A stretch of 64,000 nucleotides of DNA, taken from the NCBI GenBank assembly GCA_018816105.1, contig JAHIWE010000069.1:1-64000 (forward strand), in the 5' to 3' direction. The position numbers and the translations under genes were made by a program. The notes beneath the pieces are model-generated. The model did no database searches, was not told the origin of the DNA, and saw only the letters and a program-made list of their open reading frames with translations. Positions 35,588 to 46,101 of the stretch are shown in pieces (positions within the stretch are counted from its first letter, which is position 1; each line of letters begins with the position of its first letter). This DNA is from a bacterium (GTDB lineage: Bacteria > Campylobacterota > Campylobacteria > Campylobacterales > Arcobacteraceae).

Positions 35588-37966
35588 TCATAGAGTTACT
35601 TTTCTTGATATATTTATTAAATTTCCAATTAATTGTGTATCCTTTTGATCTATCCAAAACTCTTCATTTGCAACTATGATTAATCTTTTTTTTGTTCTAC
35701 TTACTACTGTATTTATTAAATTAAGGCTTTTGAAATTATCATTTAAAGAGTTTGTAAAAAACATTTTTCTTTTCCCTAAATTAGAATCATCAACAACAGA
35801 AAAAATCACATTATCCCATTCACTTCCTTGGGATTTATGAATAGTCATAATATTTTCAAAATATTTTTTTCCTAAAATCTCTTTTAGAACTTTTACTTGT
35901 TTTTTATATGGAGTTAAAATAGCAAAAGATTTTCCTTCTAGTTTTTTTACTAACTCTTTTATAATTAATGCCTCTTCTATACTTGAACGTTCAATTGCTT
36001 CATTTGCATTTGAGTTACTATTTATAAACATTAATTGTGTATTTTGATTTAATGCGGATTGAAAAGCAAATTTATATACAAATTTATCTAAAACAGCCGC
36101 TAAATTTATTCCAAATCTATGGGTATATTTAAGGTTTTTTTGAATAGTTTTTTCATAGCTTGGCAATGTTTGATTTAAAAACTCTTTATATATTTCTTCT
36201 TCATTTTTTTTCAAAAACAGACTTTCAAAGAACAATGAAGATTGAGAATATAAAAAACTTTTTTTAATAGCATTTACATCATCATTTTTAACTTCACTAA
36301 CAGGAGGAAGTTGCATATGATCTCCTAAAAATGTGATAGGACAATCATTTTTAAAAAGAGTTAAAGCTTTTATATTTGACATATACCCTGCTTCATCACA
36401 AAAAATATGATCAACTTCAATTTTATCTTTTAAAGTGTATTGAATAAAAGCATCAATTGTCATGGCTAAAATTTTTGAATATTTTATTCTTTGTTTTGTA
36501 CTTTGTTCTAAAATATCATTTCTATCATTTGTTATTTGAATAATTCTCTCTTTTAATTTCTCTTCATCAAAGTTTTTATGGTGTTCATCTAGTGCTTGAT
36601 TTATAAGATTGTCATTTGAGTTTTTGATTAGTTTTTTTAAATTTTCTTCATTTGTTTTACACCATAATTTTAGCTGTGAAATTTTATTATTTAACTCAAC
36701 TCTTTTTTCAGCAATATTTTCATTATTTAAGTCTTTAAATATTTCATTATAAATTTTTTCACTTTTGATTAAATCTTTTGATTGAGATAAAATTTTGATA
36801 TTCTCTTCATTTAGATTATCAATTATTCCTTCATATTCTTTGATATTTTCCCTTATACAATCTATATTTATTACTTGTTTTAATCTTTTTTCTTCTATTA
36901 ATTTTTCATCATAATTTATGCAAGAACTATCTTCTCTTTTTTTTATGGCTTCTTTTATCATTTTACAATTATTAGAAAAATGATAAGATTTTAAAGGTTG
37001 AGTTAGAAGATTTATCAAGGGTTGAAAATACTCTATTTTCTCTTCTTCTTTTTTTATTTTTTCTTTATTGTGTTCAAGAATAGAAAAAAAAGTATCAATT
37101 TGTTCTAAATCAGAAGTTATAAGTTTTCCTTCTCGATATTTGATTACTCTATTTAAAATTTTAATCTCATTTTCTAAACTTTCAAGAACCTTTTCTAAAC
37201 CTCTTGTTTCACAAATTTCTGGATATTTATCAAAAAAATCTTTAGATGGAATTCCAAATCTAAGAATTTTTTCATTTGGAATTTGTAGTTTTTCAGTATT
37301 CTCTAAAACACCCAAAAGAATCTGCTCCAATGCTACATTTGTTGGAGCAACTATTAAGACTTTTTTATCTTCAAATATATAGTTTATTACACTTGTTGAT
37401 AAAACTGCTTTTGTTTTTCCAGTTCCAGGAGGTCCCCAAATATATGAATATGAGTTTTGGAATATTGCATTTACAGCCTCTATTTGATTTTCATTTAAAA
37501 TTGTATCAATACAAATATCAAGTTTTGGCTTTTTTATACTTGGAAGTTGAGCTGAAAAATTCAATTCTAAACCATTTTTATCATACCATTCAATCAAATT
37601 ATTTATTAAAAAAAGTAAATCAGTAACTATAAAAAAGTCATCACTATTTAACTCTTTTAAGTTTATATCTTCTCTTAAAATCTGAATATAAAGCAGTCTA
37701 TTTTTTTCATCATACTCTTTTATTAAAATATCTCTTTTATTAAAGTAGTACTCATTTGTAAGATTATTTTTATAATAAGTTTTTTCAAAATCAAAAATAG
37801 GTTTCTCAAGTTTTATCTCAAACAACAGTGGAGAACTTCCCTCTTTAAAAAAAATTGAGTGAACTTTTTCTACTGTTTTTCCATTATGTTCACTATATTT
37901 TTTCACATAATCATAATAATAAAGTGATTGAGAATGACAAAGTTCTTTGATTTTTGATATTTCCAC
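35588..37966 (-). CDS. Superfamily 1 DNA/RNA helicase (AAA_11/AAA_12, IGHMBP2/Dna2-like)
   Basis: 792 residues. Motifs: Q-like LNENQIEAVNAI (about 158), Walker A WGPPGTGKTKAVL (about 177-189), a long Lys/Glu-rich coiled-coil insertion (about 255-480), Walker B FCDEAGYMS, motif III FLGDHMQLPPV, IV AILTPYKKQV, V TIHKSQGSEWDNV and VI NTVVSRTKKRLIIV. An Upf1/IGHMBP2-like helicase. The coiled coil between motifs I and II is unusual in length. No partner gene is adjacent, so a defence role is possible but not shown. It stands alone between the CBS gene and the broken AraC gene. Confidence 0.8.
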   Translation of the reverse strand: MEISKIKELCHSQSLYYYDYVKKYSEHNGKTVEKVHSIFFKEGSSPLLFEIKLEKPIFDFEKTYYKNNLTNEYYFNKRDILIKEYDEKNRLLYIQILREDINLKELNSDDFFIVTDLLFLINNLIEWYDKNGLELNFSAQLPSIKKPKLDICIDTILNENQIEAVNAIFQNSYSYIWGPPGTGKTKAVLSTSVINYIFEDKKVLIVAPTNVALEQILLGVLENTEKLQIPNEKILRFGIPSKDFFDKYPEICETRGLEKVLESLENEIKILNRVIKYREGKLITSDLEQIDTFFSILEHNKEKIKKEEEKIEYFQPLINLLTQPLKSYHFSNNCKMIKEAIKKREDSSCINYDEKLIEEKRLKQVINIDCIRENIKEYEGIIDNLNEENIKILSQSKDLIKSEKIYNEIFKDLNNENIAEKRVELNNKISQLKLWCKTNEENLKKLIKNSNDNLINQALDEHHKNFDEEKLKERIIQITNDRNDILEQSTKQRIKYSKILAMTIDAFIQYTLKDKIEVDHIFCDEAGYMSNIKALTLFKNDCPITFLGDHMQLPPVSEVKNDDVNAIKKSFLYSQSSLFFESLFLKKNEEEIYKEFLNQTLPSYEKTIQKNLKYTHRFGINLAAVLDKFVYKFAFQSALNQNTQLMFINSNSNANEAIERSSIEEALIIKELVKKLEGKSFAILTPYKKQVKVLKEILGKKYFENIMTIHKSQGSEWDNVIFSVVDDSNLGKRKMFFTNSLNDNFKSLNLINTVVSRTKKRLIIVANEEFWIDQKDTQLIGNLINISRKVTL

Positions 37967-38073
37967 TGATTTCCGATTTTATGAAGATTTGAAAGATTTG
38001 AATTGTAACAAAGAGTGCTTTATAGCGATATTAATTTTTATAATAAGTTTTTAATGAAGATATTAATACACTT

Positions 38074-38886
38074 ATGAATAATTAATCAAACACTATATTT
38101 TACAGATAAAAACTAAACTATCTAGAACTTAGATACTCAAAATCTAATAATTGCTATAAAGAACATATTCATAATACTTTATCAATTGGGGCTATATTAA
38201 ATGGGAAAAGAATTTATACAAATAAAAATAAAAGTTTTATTCTCAAAAAAAATCAATTAGCAATTGTAAACCCAAATATAAGTCATAGCTGTAACAATAA
38301 TAGTAAAACTGCAAATAAGCTCTATATGCTATATTTATCAAAAGATTGGTGCTTGAGTGTTCAACAAAGTATTTTTCCAAATATAAAAGGGTTTATTCCT
38401 TTTTCAAATGAATTAATAAACAATAAAACTATTTATAATAATTTTATTAAACTATGTGAATTACTTTTTTCAAATAGTTTAATTTTAGAAAAAGAGACAC
38501 TTTTAATAGAATTTTTCACTTCTTTATATGTGAAATATAATCAAGAAATTAAAATTGAAATTAATGATAATTCTATTATAAATAAAATTATTGAATATCT
38601 AAATTACAATATCAAAGAAGATATAAGTCTATATGATTTATCAAAAGAGTTTAATCTTTCAACATTTTATATAACTAAATTATTCAAAAAAGAGTTAAAT
38701 ATTCCTGCTCATTCCTATTTTATAAATCTAAAAATTGAATTTGCAAAAGATTTATTAAAAAATGGATTAAGTATCTCTCAAACAGCACTTGAGTGTGGTT
38801 TTTTTGACCAAAGCCATTTTCATAGAAACTTCAAAAAAATTCTTGCAATTACTCCCAAACAATACCAAGACAATTTTGTACAATAA
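38074..38886 (+). pseudogene. AraC-family regulator with two in-frame stop codons
   Basis: From ATG 38074 the frame encodes MNN-stop-SNTIFYR-stop-KLNYLELRYSKSN and continues to a full AraC-type protein (270 codons). It has a cupin-like sensing part (HIHNTLSIGAILNGK, QLAIVNPNISHSC) and a two-HTH C-terminus (DLSKEFNLSTFYITKLFK; SQTALECGFFDQSHFHRNF; TPKQYQ). The stops are TAA at 38083-38085 and 38107-38109; both would be Gln if C replaced T. The first later ATG (38326) is inside the domain. No GTG or TTG occurs between. It is followed by a lysE-type gene, a frequent AraC partner. The DNA-binding half could still be made from 38326. Confidence 0.72.
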
Positions 38887-38929
38887 TTAATTTCTTGATT
38901 TTCATACAATCTTTTTTTAAAGGAGATTT

Positions 38930-39559
38930 ATGGAATTACAAATATATTTACAAGATTTTTTAATTTTAGTTTTTGCACATTTTATGGCACTGATAAGCCC
39001 TGATGTTGATTTTTTTATTATCATTAACTCAACATTAAAATATGGTAGAAAAGCTGGATTTATGAGTGCTTTTGGTATCTCTATTGCTAATTTAATTTAT
39101 ATAATATTAGCACTATTTGGAATTACAATTATAAAAGAGAATATTTATATATTTAATTCTCTAAAGATTTTAGGATCTTTATATTTATTTTTTATATCTT
39201 ATTATCTAATTCAATCAAAAAAAAGAGATTTATTTAATAAACATATAAAATATGAAAATGCTAATAATTTATTTGATAGTTTTATAAAGGGTTTTATTAG
39301 TGCTGTATTAAATCCTAAAAATTTTATCTTTTATTTTACTATGTTTTCAATTACTATTGAAAAATCTACACCTTTTTCTATTCAAATTATTTATGCATTA
39401 TGGATGTTTTTTGCTGTATTGATTTGGGATATTTTTATTGTTTATGTTATTAGTTTAGAAAAGATAAAAAAAGTTTTTAATAGCTATATTAATTTGATAG
39501 AAAAAATCTCCGCATTATTTTTAACTTTTATTGCTTGCATGATTATTTATAAGCTATAA
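38930..39559 (+). CDS. LysE/RhtB-family amino acid exporter
   Basis: 209 residues, about six membrane helices, with the family pattern ALISPDVDFFIIINSTLKYGRKAGFM near the N-terminus (quoted in part: SPDVDFFIIINS, YGRKAG), and GFISAVLNPKNFIFYFTM (about 121-138), where NPK is typical. Normally SPGP is seen where SPDVD occurs here. Exports amino acids or related metabolites. The ATG follows AAAGGAGA. It is probably regulated by the preceding AraC gene, which is now broken. Confidence 0.85.
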   Translation: MELQIYLQDFLILVFAHFMALISPDVDFFIIINSTLKYGRKAGFMSAFGISIANLIYIILALFGITIIKENIYIFNSLKILGSLYLFFISYYLIQSKKRDLFNKHIKYENANNLFDSFIKGFISAVLNPKNFIFYFTMFSITIEKSTPFSIQIIYALWMFFAVLIWDIFIVYVISLEKIKKVFNSYINLIEKISALFLTFIACMIIYKL

Positions 39560-39593
39560 AAAAAGGCTCATGCAAACTGCACAAGCCTTTTTT
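39558..39593. terminator. Bidirectional terminator after lysE-type gene
   Basis: AAAAAAAGGCT pairs with AGCCTTTTTT, extended inward by TGCA pairing TGCA around the loop AAC, with a 2-base mismatch between. A T-run follows on the plus strand and an A-run precedes it, so it also ends nifU-side transcripts. Confidence 0.8.
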
Positions 39594-39624
39594 AATAATT
39601 GTTAGTATTTATTTGTTTTATTTA

Positions 39625-40605
39625 TTAGATTGGTAAAACTCTTAAGTTTTCATCAATTTTTTGTTGTAATACAGATTCGATTGCATATAAAGTTCCTGAA
39701 GATCCAGACGAACATCCAGAACATGAACCTAAGTATCTGATATATAAATCATAATGAGGTAAGTTATCTTTAATATCAATAATTTCCATATTTCCACCAT
39801 CCATAACTAGCATTGGTCTAATATCAGAATCTAATACAGAATCAATTGCTTTAATTCTTTGAACTAAAGTCATTTTATCAAATGATAATGTTCCGCTAGC
39901 ACTTGCATCTGCTGCATTTTTCATTTTTGATTCTTCCATTTCAGCTCTTACATCTTTTAAAATATCAACTAGGTAGTACTCTTTCGCTTCATGACCACCT
40001 GGTTTAATACATGATTTACAAAAAGCACCAGCTTTTGTATAATCTGTAATTTGCTCAACAGTTTTTAAGTCATTGATTCTAATAACTTCTCTAATTGTTC
40101 CTAATGAAACCCTTGCACATTCACAAACGATTACTTCAGTTTCAAAAGATTCCATATCAACACCTTTGTACTCAGCTGCTGCTTTTTTGATAACATCATA
40201 AGCCATAACTGAACAGTGCATTTTTTGAGGTGGAACAGCTGGTGTATCTGCATTATCTCTTAGTGCAAATTCAACATCAATATTTGTGATTTTAACAGCT
40301 TCATCAACTGTTTTACCAACACAAAGTTCTGCCATAACATCAGATGATGCAATTGCAGTACCACAACCAAAAGATTTAAATTTTGATTCTACAATTTTAT
40401 CATTTGACTCATCAACTGCCCAGTAAAGTCTTACTGCGTCACCACATGATTCAGCTCCAAAATCTGCAACGATTAGTTTTGCTCCTAATGCTGCTGCTCT
40501 TTCTTCTGTAATTTCACCTTGGTGTTTTGGGTTGTTCATTCTATTTACAACTTGATTTGAGTACTCGTCCCAAATTGATCCGCTAATTAAACTATTTTTC
40601 GCCAT
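39625..40605 (-). CDS. nifU: NifU iron-sulphur scaffold (full-length, three-domain)
   Basis: 326 residues: IscU-like scaffold (about 15-145) with Cys in ESCGDAVRLYW, GCGTAIASSD and MHCSVMAYD; central [2Fe-2S] bacterioferritin-associated-type domain (about 155-215) with VCECARVSLG and FCKSCIKPGG; C-terminal Nfu domain (about 245-326) with GSCSGCSSGS giving CxxC. Assembles and delivers Fe-S clusters using sulphur from NifS. In Campylobacterota the NifU/NifS pair is often the general housekeeping system. It lies 33 bases after nifS. Confidence 0.95.
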   Translation of the reverse strand: MAKNSLISGSIWDEYSNQVVNRMNNPKHQGEITEERAAALGAKLIVADFGAESCGDAVRLYWAVDESNDKIVESKFKSFGCGTAIASSDVMAELCVGKTVDEAVKITNIDVEFALRDNADTPAVPPQKMHCSVMAYDVIKKAAAEYKGVDMESFETEVIVCECARVSLGTIREVIRINDLKTVEQITDYTKAGAFCKSCIKPGGHEAKEYYLVDILKDVRAEMEESKMKNAADASASGTLSFDKMTLVQRIKAIDSVLDSDIRPMLVMDGGNMEIIDIKDNLPHYDLYIRYLGSCSGCSSGSSGTLYAIESVLQQKIDENLRVLPI

Positions 40606-40638
40606 AAAATTTTCCTTTATTTATTATTCGTTTTTTTA

Positions 40639-42134
<1,496 letters not shown>

Positions 42135-42950
42135 ATGAAAAAAATAATTTCAATTATATCTCTTACATTTTTATCACTATTTTTTATTGCTTGTGATAAT
42201 AAAAGCGAAGTAAAAACTGAAAAAAAAGAAGAAAAACAAGTATTAAAAGTAGGAATGGAATTAGCTTATCCTCCTTTTGAAATGAGTGATAAAGATGGTA
42301 ACCCACAAGGTGTATCAGTTGACTTTGCTAAAAAGTTAGGTGAGTATTTAGGGAAAGAAGTTGTAATTGAAAATACAGCTTGGAGTGGATTAATTCCATC
42401 ACTTAAAACTGGAAAAATTGATTTAATTATCTCTTCAATGACAATTACAGATGAAAGAAAAAAATCAATTGATTTTTCAATTCCTTATGCACAAACAGCT
42501 TTGGCAATTCTTGCAAATAAGAATTCAAATGTAAATTCTATTGATGATTTAAATGTAGCAGGTAAAAAAATTGCTGTTAAAAAAGGTTCAACTGGACATA
42601 TTTATGCCACTGAAAATTTAAAAAATGCAGAAATTTTAGTATTTGATAAAGAAAATGCTTGTGTTTTAGAAGTAGTTCAAGGAAAAGCTGATGGATTTTT
42701 ATATGATCAATTAACAATTTATAAAAACTATGCACAACACAAAGATACAACAGTTGCTCTACTAAAACCATTTCAAAAAGATTTTGAATATTGGGGAGTT
42801 GCACTTAGACAAAATGATCCATTAAAAGATAAAGTAAATGAATTTATAAGTAAAGCAAAAGCAGATGGAACATTTGCAATATTTGCACAAACACATTTAA
42901 AAGATGCAAAAGCTACTTTTGATGAATTAAAAATTCCATTTTTCTTTTAG
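42135..42950 (+). CDS. Amino-acid ABC transporter substrate-binding lipoprotein
   Basis: 271 residues of solute-binding family 3. Lipoprotein signal with lipobox FIAC (Cys 20), then GMELAYPPFEMSDKDG, VSVDFAKKLGEYLGK, SSMTITDERKKSIDFSIPY and a C-terminal polar-amino-acid type lobe ending WGVALRQNDPL. Likely ligands are polar amino acids; cystine is attractive given the Fe-S genes on both sides, but that is inference. Permease follows by 12 bases. No ATPase gene is in the window next to it. Confidence 0.88.
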   Translation: MKKIISIISLTFLSLFFIACDNKSEVKTEKKEEKQVLKVGMELAYPPFEMSDKDGNPQGVSVDFAKKLGEYLGKEVVIENTAWSGLIPSLKTGKIDLIISSMTITDERKKSIDFSIPYAQTALAILANKNSNVNSIDDLNVAGKKIAVKKGSTGHIYATENLKNAEILVFDKENACVLEVVQGKADGFLYDQLTIYKNYAQHKDTTVALLKPFQKDFEYWGVALRQNDPLKDKVNEFISKAKADGTFAIFAQTHLKDAKATFDELKIPFFF

Positions 42951-42962
42951 GACTTTTACCCA

Positions 42963-43751
42963 TTGAATTTAAAAAAATATTTCATAAATGAATTAGATAT
43001 AAAAAAGATAAACCCTTTGTCAAAAGGGGTTTATCTTTTTAATTTTTCACTTCTTTTATTTTTAGTTTCTCTATGCATGTATTTTATGTTTTCAAATATC
43101 ACTTACAATTTCAACTGGGCTCACGTTTATGAATATAAACAAAAGTTTATAAATGGTTTTATAATGACAGTTGTAATCTCATTTTTTGCACTAATTCTTA
43201 GTTTTATAATTGGGCTGTTTTTTGCTTATGCTCAAAACTCTAAATTAATAATACTAAGATTTTTTTCACGATTTTATATTGAAATTATAAGAGGAACTCC
43301 CCTACTTGTTCAAATACTTATTTTCTTTTATGTATTTGCAAATAATTTGGGTTTTGAAAATAGATATATAGTTGGAACAGTAATTCTTGCTATTTTTTCA
43401 GGTGCTTATGTATGCGAAATAATAAGAGCAGCAATTCAATCAATAGAAAAAGAACAGTTCGAAACCTCTTTAAGCTTAGGAATGTCTAACTATCAAATGT
43501 ATAGATATATCATTTTTCCTCAAGCTTTTAAAAGAATGCTTCCCTCACTTACGGGGCAGTTTGCCTCAATTATAAAAGATTCTTCATTATTATCAATAAT
43601 TGCTATTAGTGAATTTACTATGAATGCTCAAGAAGTTGATGCTATTACATACTCAACATTAGAGAGTTATATACCTCTTGCTATTGGATATTTAATTTTA
43701 ACATATCCTATTTCTTTCTATACTAAAAGCTTAGAAAATAAGATAAAATAG
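42963..43751 (+). CDS. Amino-acid ABC transporter permease
   Basis: 262-residue HisM/ArtQ-type permease. About five membrane helices, starting near 22-44, with the leading segment KQKFINGFIMTVVISF, FYIEIIRGTPLLVQILIFF (about 104-122) and the cytoplasmic EAA loop region EQFETSLSLGMSNYQMYRYI (about 165-184). The start is TTG 42963. The N-terminus of about 45 residues before the first family helix is longer than usual. The gene for the ATPase is absent, so it must come from elsewhere in the genome. Confidence 0.88.
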   Translation: MNLKKYFINELDIKKINPLSKGVYLFNFSLLLFLVSLCMYFMFSNITYNFNWAHVYEYKQKFINGFIMTVVISFFALILSFIIGLFFAYAQNSKLIILRFFSRFYIEIIRGTPLLVQILIFFYVFANNLGFENRYIVGTVILAIFSGAYVCEIIRAAIQSIEKEQFETSLSLGMSNYQMYRYIIFPQAFKRMLPSLTGQFASIIKDSSLLSIIAISEFTMNAQEVDAITYSTLESYIPLAIGYLILTYPISFYTKSLENKIK

Positions 43752-43771
43752 TATTTACATATCAAAATATT

Positions 43772-43800
43772 TTAAATAGGATAATTTATATCCTATTTAA
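43772..43800. promoter_or_regulatory. Fe-S operator 1, upstream of the suf promoter
   Basis: TTAAATAGGATA (43772-43783) and TATCCTATTTAA (43789-43800) form a perfect 12-bp inverted repeat with a 5-base centre. The inner 25 bp (43774-43798) share AAATAGGA-N9-TCCTATTT with operator 2. No gene lies inside. Confidence 0.75.
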
Positions 43801-43820
43801 GTATTTATTAATAATTGTGG

Positions 43821-43829
43821 TGCTATATT
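43821..43829 (+). promoter_or_regulatory. Extended -10 element of the suf operon
   Basis: TGCTATATT (TG-N-TATATT) lies between the two operators, with a start expected near 43836, inside operator 2. sufB begins 57 bases downstream. Confidence 0.55.
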
Positions 43830-43831
43830 TC

Positions 43832-43856
43832 AAATAGGACTAATATTATCCTATTT
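43832..43856. promoter_or_regulatory. Fe-S operator 2, over the suf transcription start
   Basis: AAATAGGA - CTAATATTA - TCCTATTT, an 8-bp perfect inverted repeat with the same spacer length as operator 1, centre to centre 58 bp away. The GACTAATATTATC core recalls Rrf2/IscR type 1 sites. A protein bound here would cover the predicted transcription start, so repression is expected. Confidence 0.75.
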
Positions 43857-43885
43857 AAAAATTCAAATAAAATATTGGAGAAGTC

Positions 43886-45331
43886 ATGAACGAAAACAAA
43901 CAAATACATGACGTAATAAACAAAGAGTATAAACTCGGATTTGAAACTTTAGTACAAAGTGACACTTTTGCAAAAGGTTTAAATGAAGACGTAATAAGAG
44001 CAATATCAGCCAAAAAAGATGAACCTTCTTGGCTTTTAGATTTTAGGTTAAAAGCCTATGCTAAATGGCTTAAAATGGAAGAGCCATCATGGGCACATTT
44101 AAAATATCCTAAAATTAATTATCAAGATATTGCATATTATTCAGCACCAAGAAAAGCTTTAGATTCACTTGATGAAGTTGATCCTGAGATTTTAAAAACT
44201 TATGAGAAGCTAGGTATTCCACTAGAAGAGCAAAAACAATTAGCAGGTGTTAAAACAGTTGCGGTTGATGCTGTATTTGATTCAGTTTCAGTAAAAACAA
44301 CATATCAAGATGAACTTGAAAAATTAGGAATCATTTTTTGCTCAATTTCTGAAGCTGCACATAAATATCCTGAACTTGTAAAAGAGTATTTAGCATCAGT
44401 TGTTCCTACTGTGGATAACTATTTTGCCTGTTTAAATTCTGCTGTTTTTACAGATGGAAGTTTTGTATATATTCCAAAAAACACTAGATGTCCAATGGAA
44501 TTATCAACATACTTTAGAATAAATGCTCTTGATACTGGACAGTTTGAAAGAACATTAATCATTGCAGATGAAGGCTCTTATGTATCTTATAATGAAGGCT
44601 GTTCAGCTCCAACAAGAGATGAAAGACAACTTCACGCAGCAGTTGTTGAATTAGTTACATTAAAAGATGCACAAATAAAATATTCAACAATTCAAAACTG
44701 GTTTCCAGGTGATGACAATGGAAAAGGTGGGATTTTAAACTTCGTTACAAAAAGAGGTTTATGTAAAGGTGATAACTCTAAAATCTCATGGACACAAGTT
44801 GAAACTGGATCTGCTATTACTTGGAAATATCCTTCATGTATTCTTGCTGGTGATAATAGCGTTGGAGAGTTTTACTCTGTTGCCATCGCTTCAAAATCTC
44901 AGCAAGCAGACACAGGAACTAAAATGGTGCATTTAGGGAAAAATACTAAATCAACTATTATTTCAAAAGGAATCTCAGCAATGAGAGGAACAAATGCATA
45001 TAGAGGACTTGTAAGAGTTGGGAAAAATGCAAGTAATGCTAGAAATATTTCAGAGTGTGATTCACTTTTAATTGGAAATAAATGTCATGCACATACATAT
45101 CCATATCATGAAATAAGAAATAGTTCAGCAAATATCGAGCATGAAGCAACAACTTCAAAAATATCTGAAGAGCAACTATTTTATATTTCTCAAAGAGGAA
45201 TTAGTGAAGAAAATGCAATTGCCATGATTGTAAATGGTTTTTGTAAAGAAGTATTAAAAGAGTTACCAATGGAATTTGCAGCAGAAGCAAAAGAATTATT
45301 AAGCATATCATTAGAAGGAAGTGTGGGTTAA
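43886..45331 (+). CDS. sufB: SufB, Fe-S cluster assembly scaffold subunit
   Basis: 481 residues. Core scaffold of the SufBC2D complex on which clusters form. Signatures: [40 protein letters not shown] (parts), [21 protein letters not shown] and the C-terminal [17 protein letters not shown] segment with the conserved Cys, followed by [16 protein letters not shown]. First gene of sufBCDSE-sufT. TTGGAGAAG ribosome site 6 bases before ATG. Preceded by two operators. Confidence 0.95.
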   Translation: MNENKQIHDVINKEYKLGFETLVQSDTFAKGLNEDVIRAISAKKDEPSWLLDFRLKAYAKWLKMEEPSWAHLKYPKINYQDIAYYSAPRKALDSLDEVDPEILKTYEKLGIPLEEQKQLAGVKTVAVDAVFDSVSVKTTYQDELEKLGIIFCSISEAAHKYPELVKEYLASVVPTVDNYFACLNSAVFTDGSFVYIPKNTRCPMELSTYFRINALDTGQFERTLIIADEGSYVSYNEGCSAPTRDERQLHAAVVELVTLKDAQIKYSTIQNWFPGDDNGKGGILNFVTKRGLCKGDNSKISWTQVETGSAITWKYPSCILAGDNSVGEFYSVAIASKSQQADTGTKMVHLGKNTKSTIISKGISAMRGTNAYRGLVRVGKNASNARNISECDSLLIGNKCHAHTYPYHEIRNSSANIEHEATTSKISEEQLFYISQRGISEENAIAMIVNGFCKEVLKELPMEFAAEAKELLSISLEGSVG

Positions 45332-45333
45332 TC

Positions 45334-46101
45334 ATGAAAAATACAGTATTAAAAATAGAAGACTTAGAAGTAAGCATAAATGAAAATAAGATTTTAAAAG
45401 GTTTAAATTTAGAGATTAAAGAGGGTGAAGTTCACGCTTTAATGGGAACAAATGGAGCTGGAAAATCTACTTTAGTAAAAACATTAAGTGCACACTATGA
45501 CTGTGTTGTAACAAATGGAGTAATCACATATAAAAAGAAAAACCTTCTTGATTTAGATGTTTCACAAAGAGCAAATGAAGGTATTTTTATGAGTTTCCAA
45601 TCTCCTATTGAAGTTCCAGGTGTTAATAATAGCTATTTTCTAAAAACTGCAATGAATGAAAAAAGAAAATATGCAGGTCTTGAAGAAATAGATGCAATGG
45701 AGTTTTTAAAACATGTAAAAGAAGAAACAGCAAAATTCAATATCGATAGAAAACTTTTACAAAGAGATTTAAATGATGGTTTTAGTGGTGGTGAGAAAAA
45801 AAGAAATGAACTAATTCAACTTTTAATGCTACAACCTGATTTAATTTTATTAGATGAAATAGATTCAGGACTTGATGTAGATGCTATTAAAACCGTTGCA
45901 AATGTGATAAATTCTATGCTAGATGGTAAGAGATCAATTTTAATGATTACTCACTATGATAGACTTTTAGAGTTAATCAAACCTGATTTTGTACATATTT
46001 TAAATGATGGGAAAATTGTAAAAACAGGAGATTATAGCTTAGCCTTAGAACTAGATGAAAAAGGTTATGAAGCAATAGGAATCAAAGATGAAAGTAAATG
46101 A
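45334..46101 (+). CDS. sufC: SufC, ATPase of the Suf complex
   Basis: 255-residue ABC-type ATPase: Walker A MGTNGAGKST (about 37-46), Q-loop MSFQSP, signature FSGGEKKRNE (about 150-159), Walker B LILLDEIDSGLD and H-switch MITHYD. The SufC-specific LDEIDSGLD and FSGGEKKR are clear. ATP use drives shape change in SufBCD. Overlaps sufD by 14 bases. Confidence 0.95.
   Translation: MKNTVLKIEDLEVSINENKILKGLNLEIKEGEVHALMGTNGAGKSTLVKTLSAHYDCVVTNGVITYKKKNLLDLDVSQRANEGIFMSFQSPIEVPGVNNSYFLKTAMNEKRKYAGLEEIDAMEFLKHVKEETAKFNIDRKLLQRDLNDGFSGGEKKRNELIQLLMLQPDLILLDEIDSGLDVDAIKTVANVINSMLDGKRSILMITHYDRLLELIKPDFVHILNDGKIVKTGDYSLALELDEKGYEAIGIKDESK

Noticed and set aside
37068-37626. Two plus-strand frames opposite the helicase gene
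   Set aside because: Phe/Leu-rich shadows; the helicase motifs on the other strand are intact.
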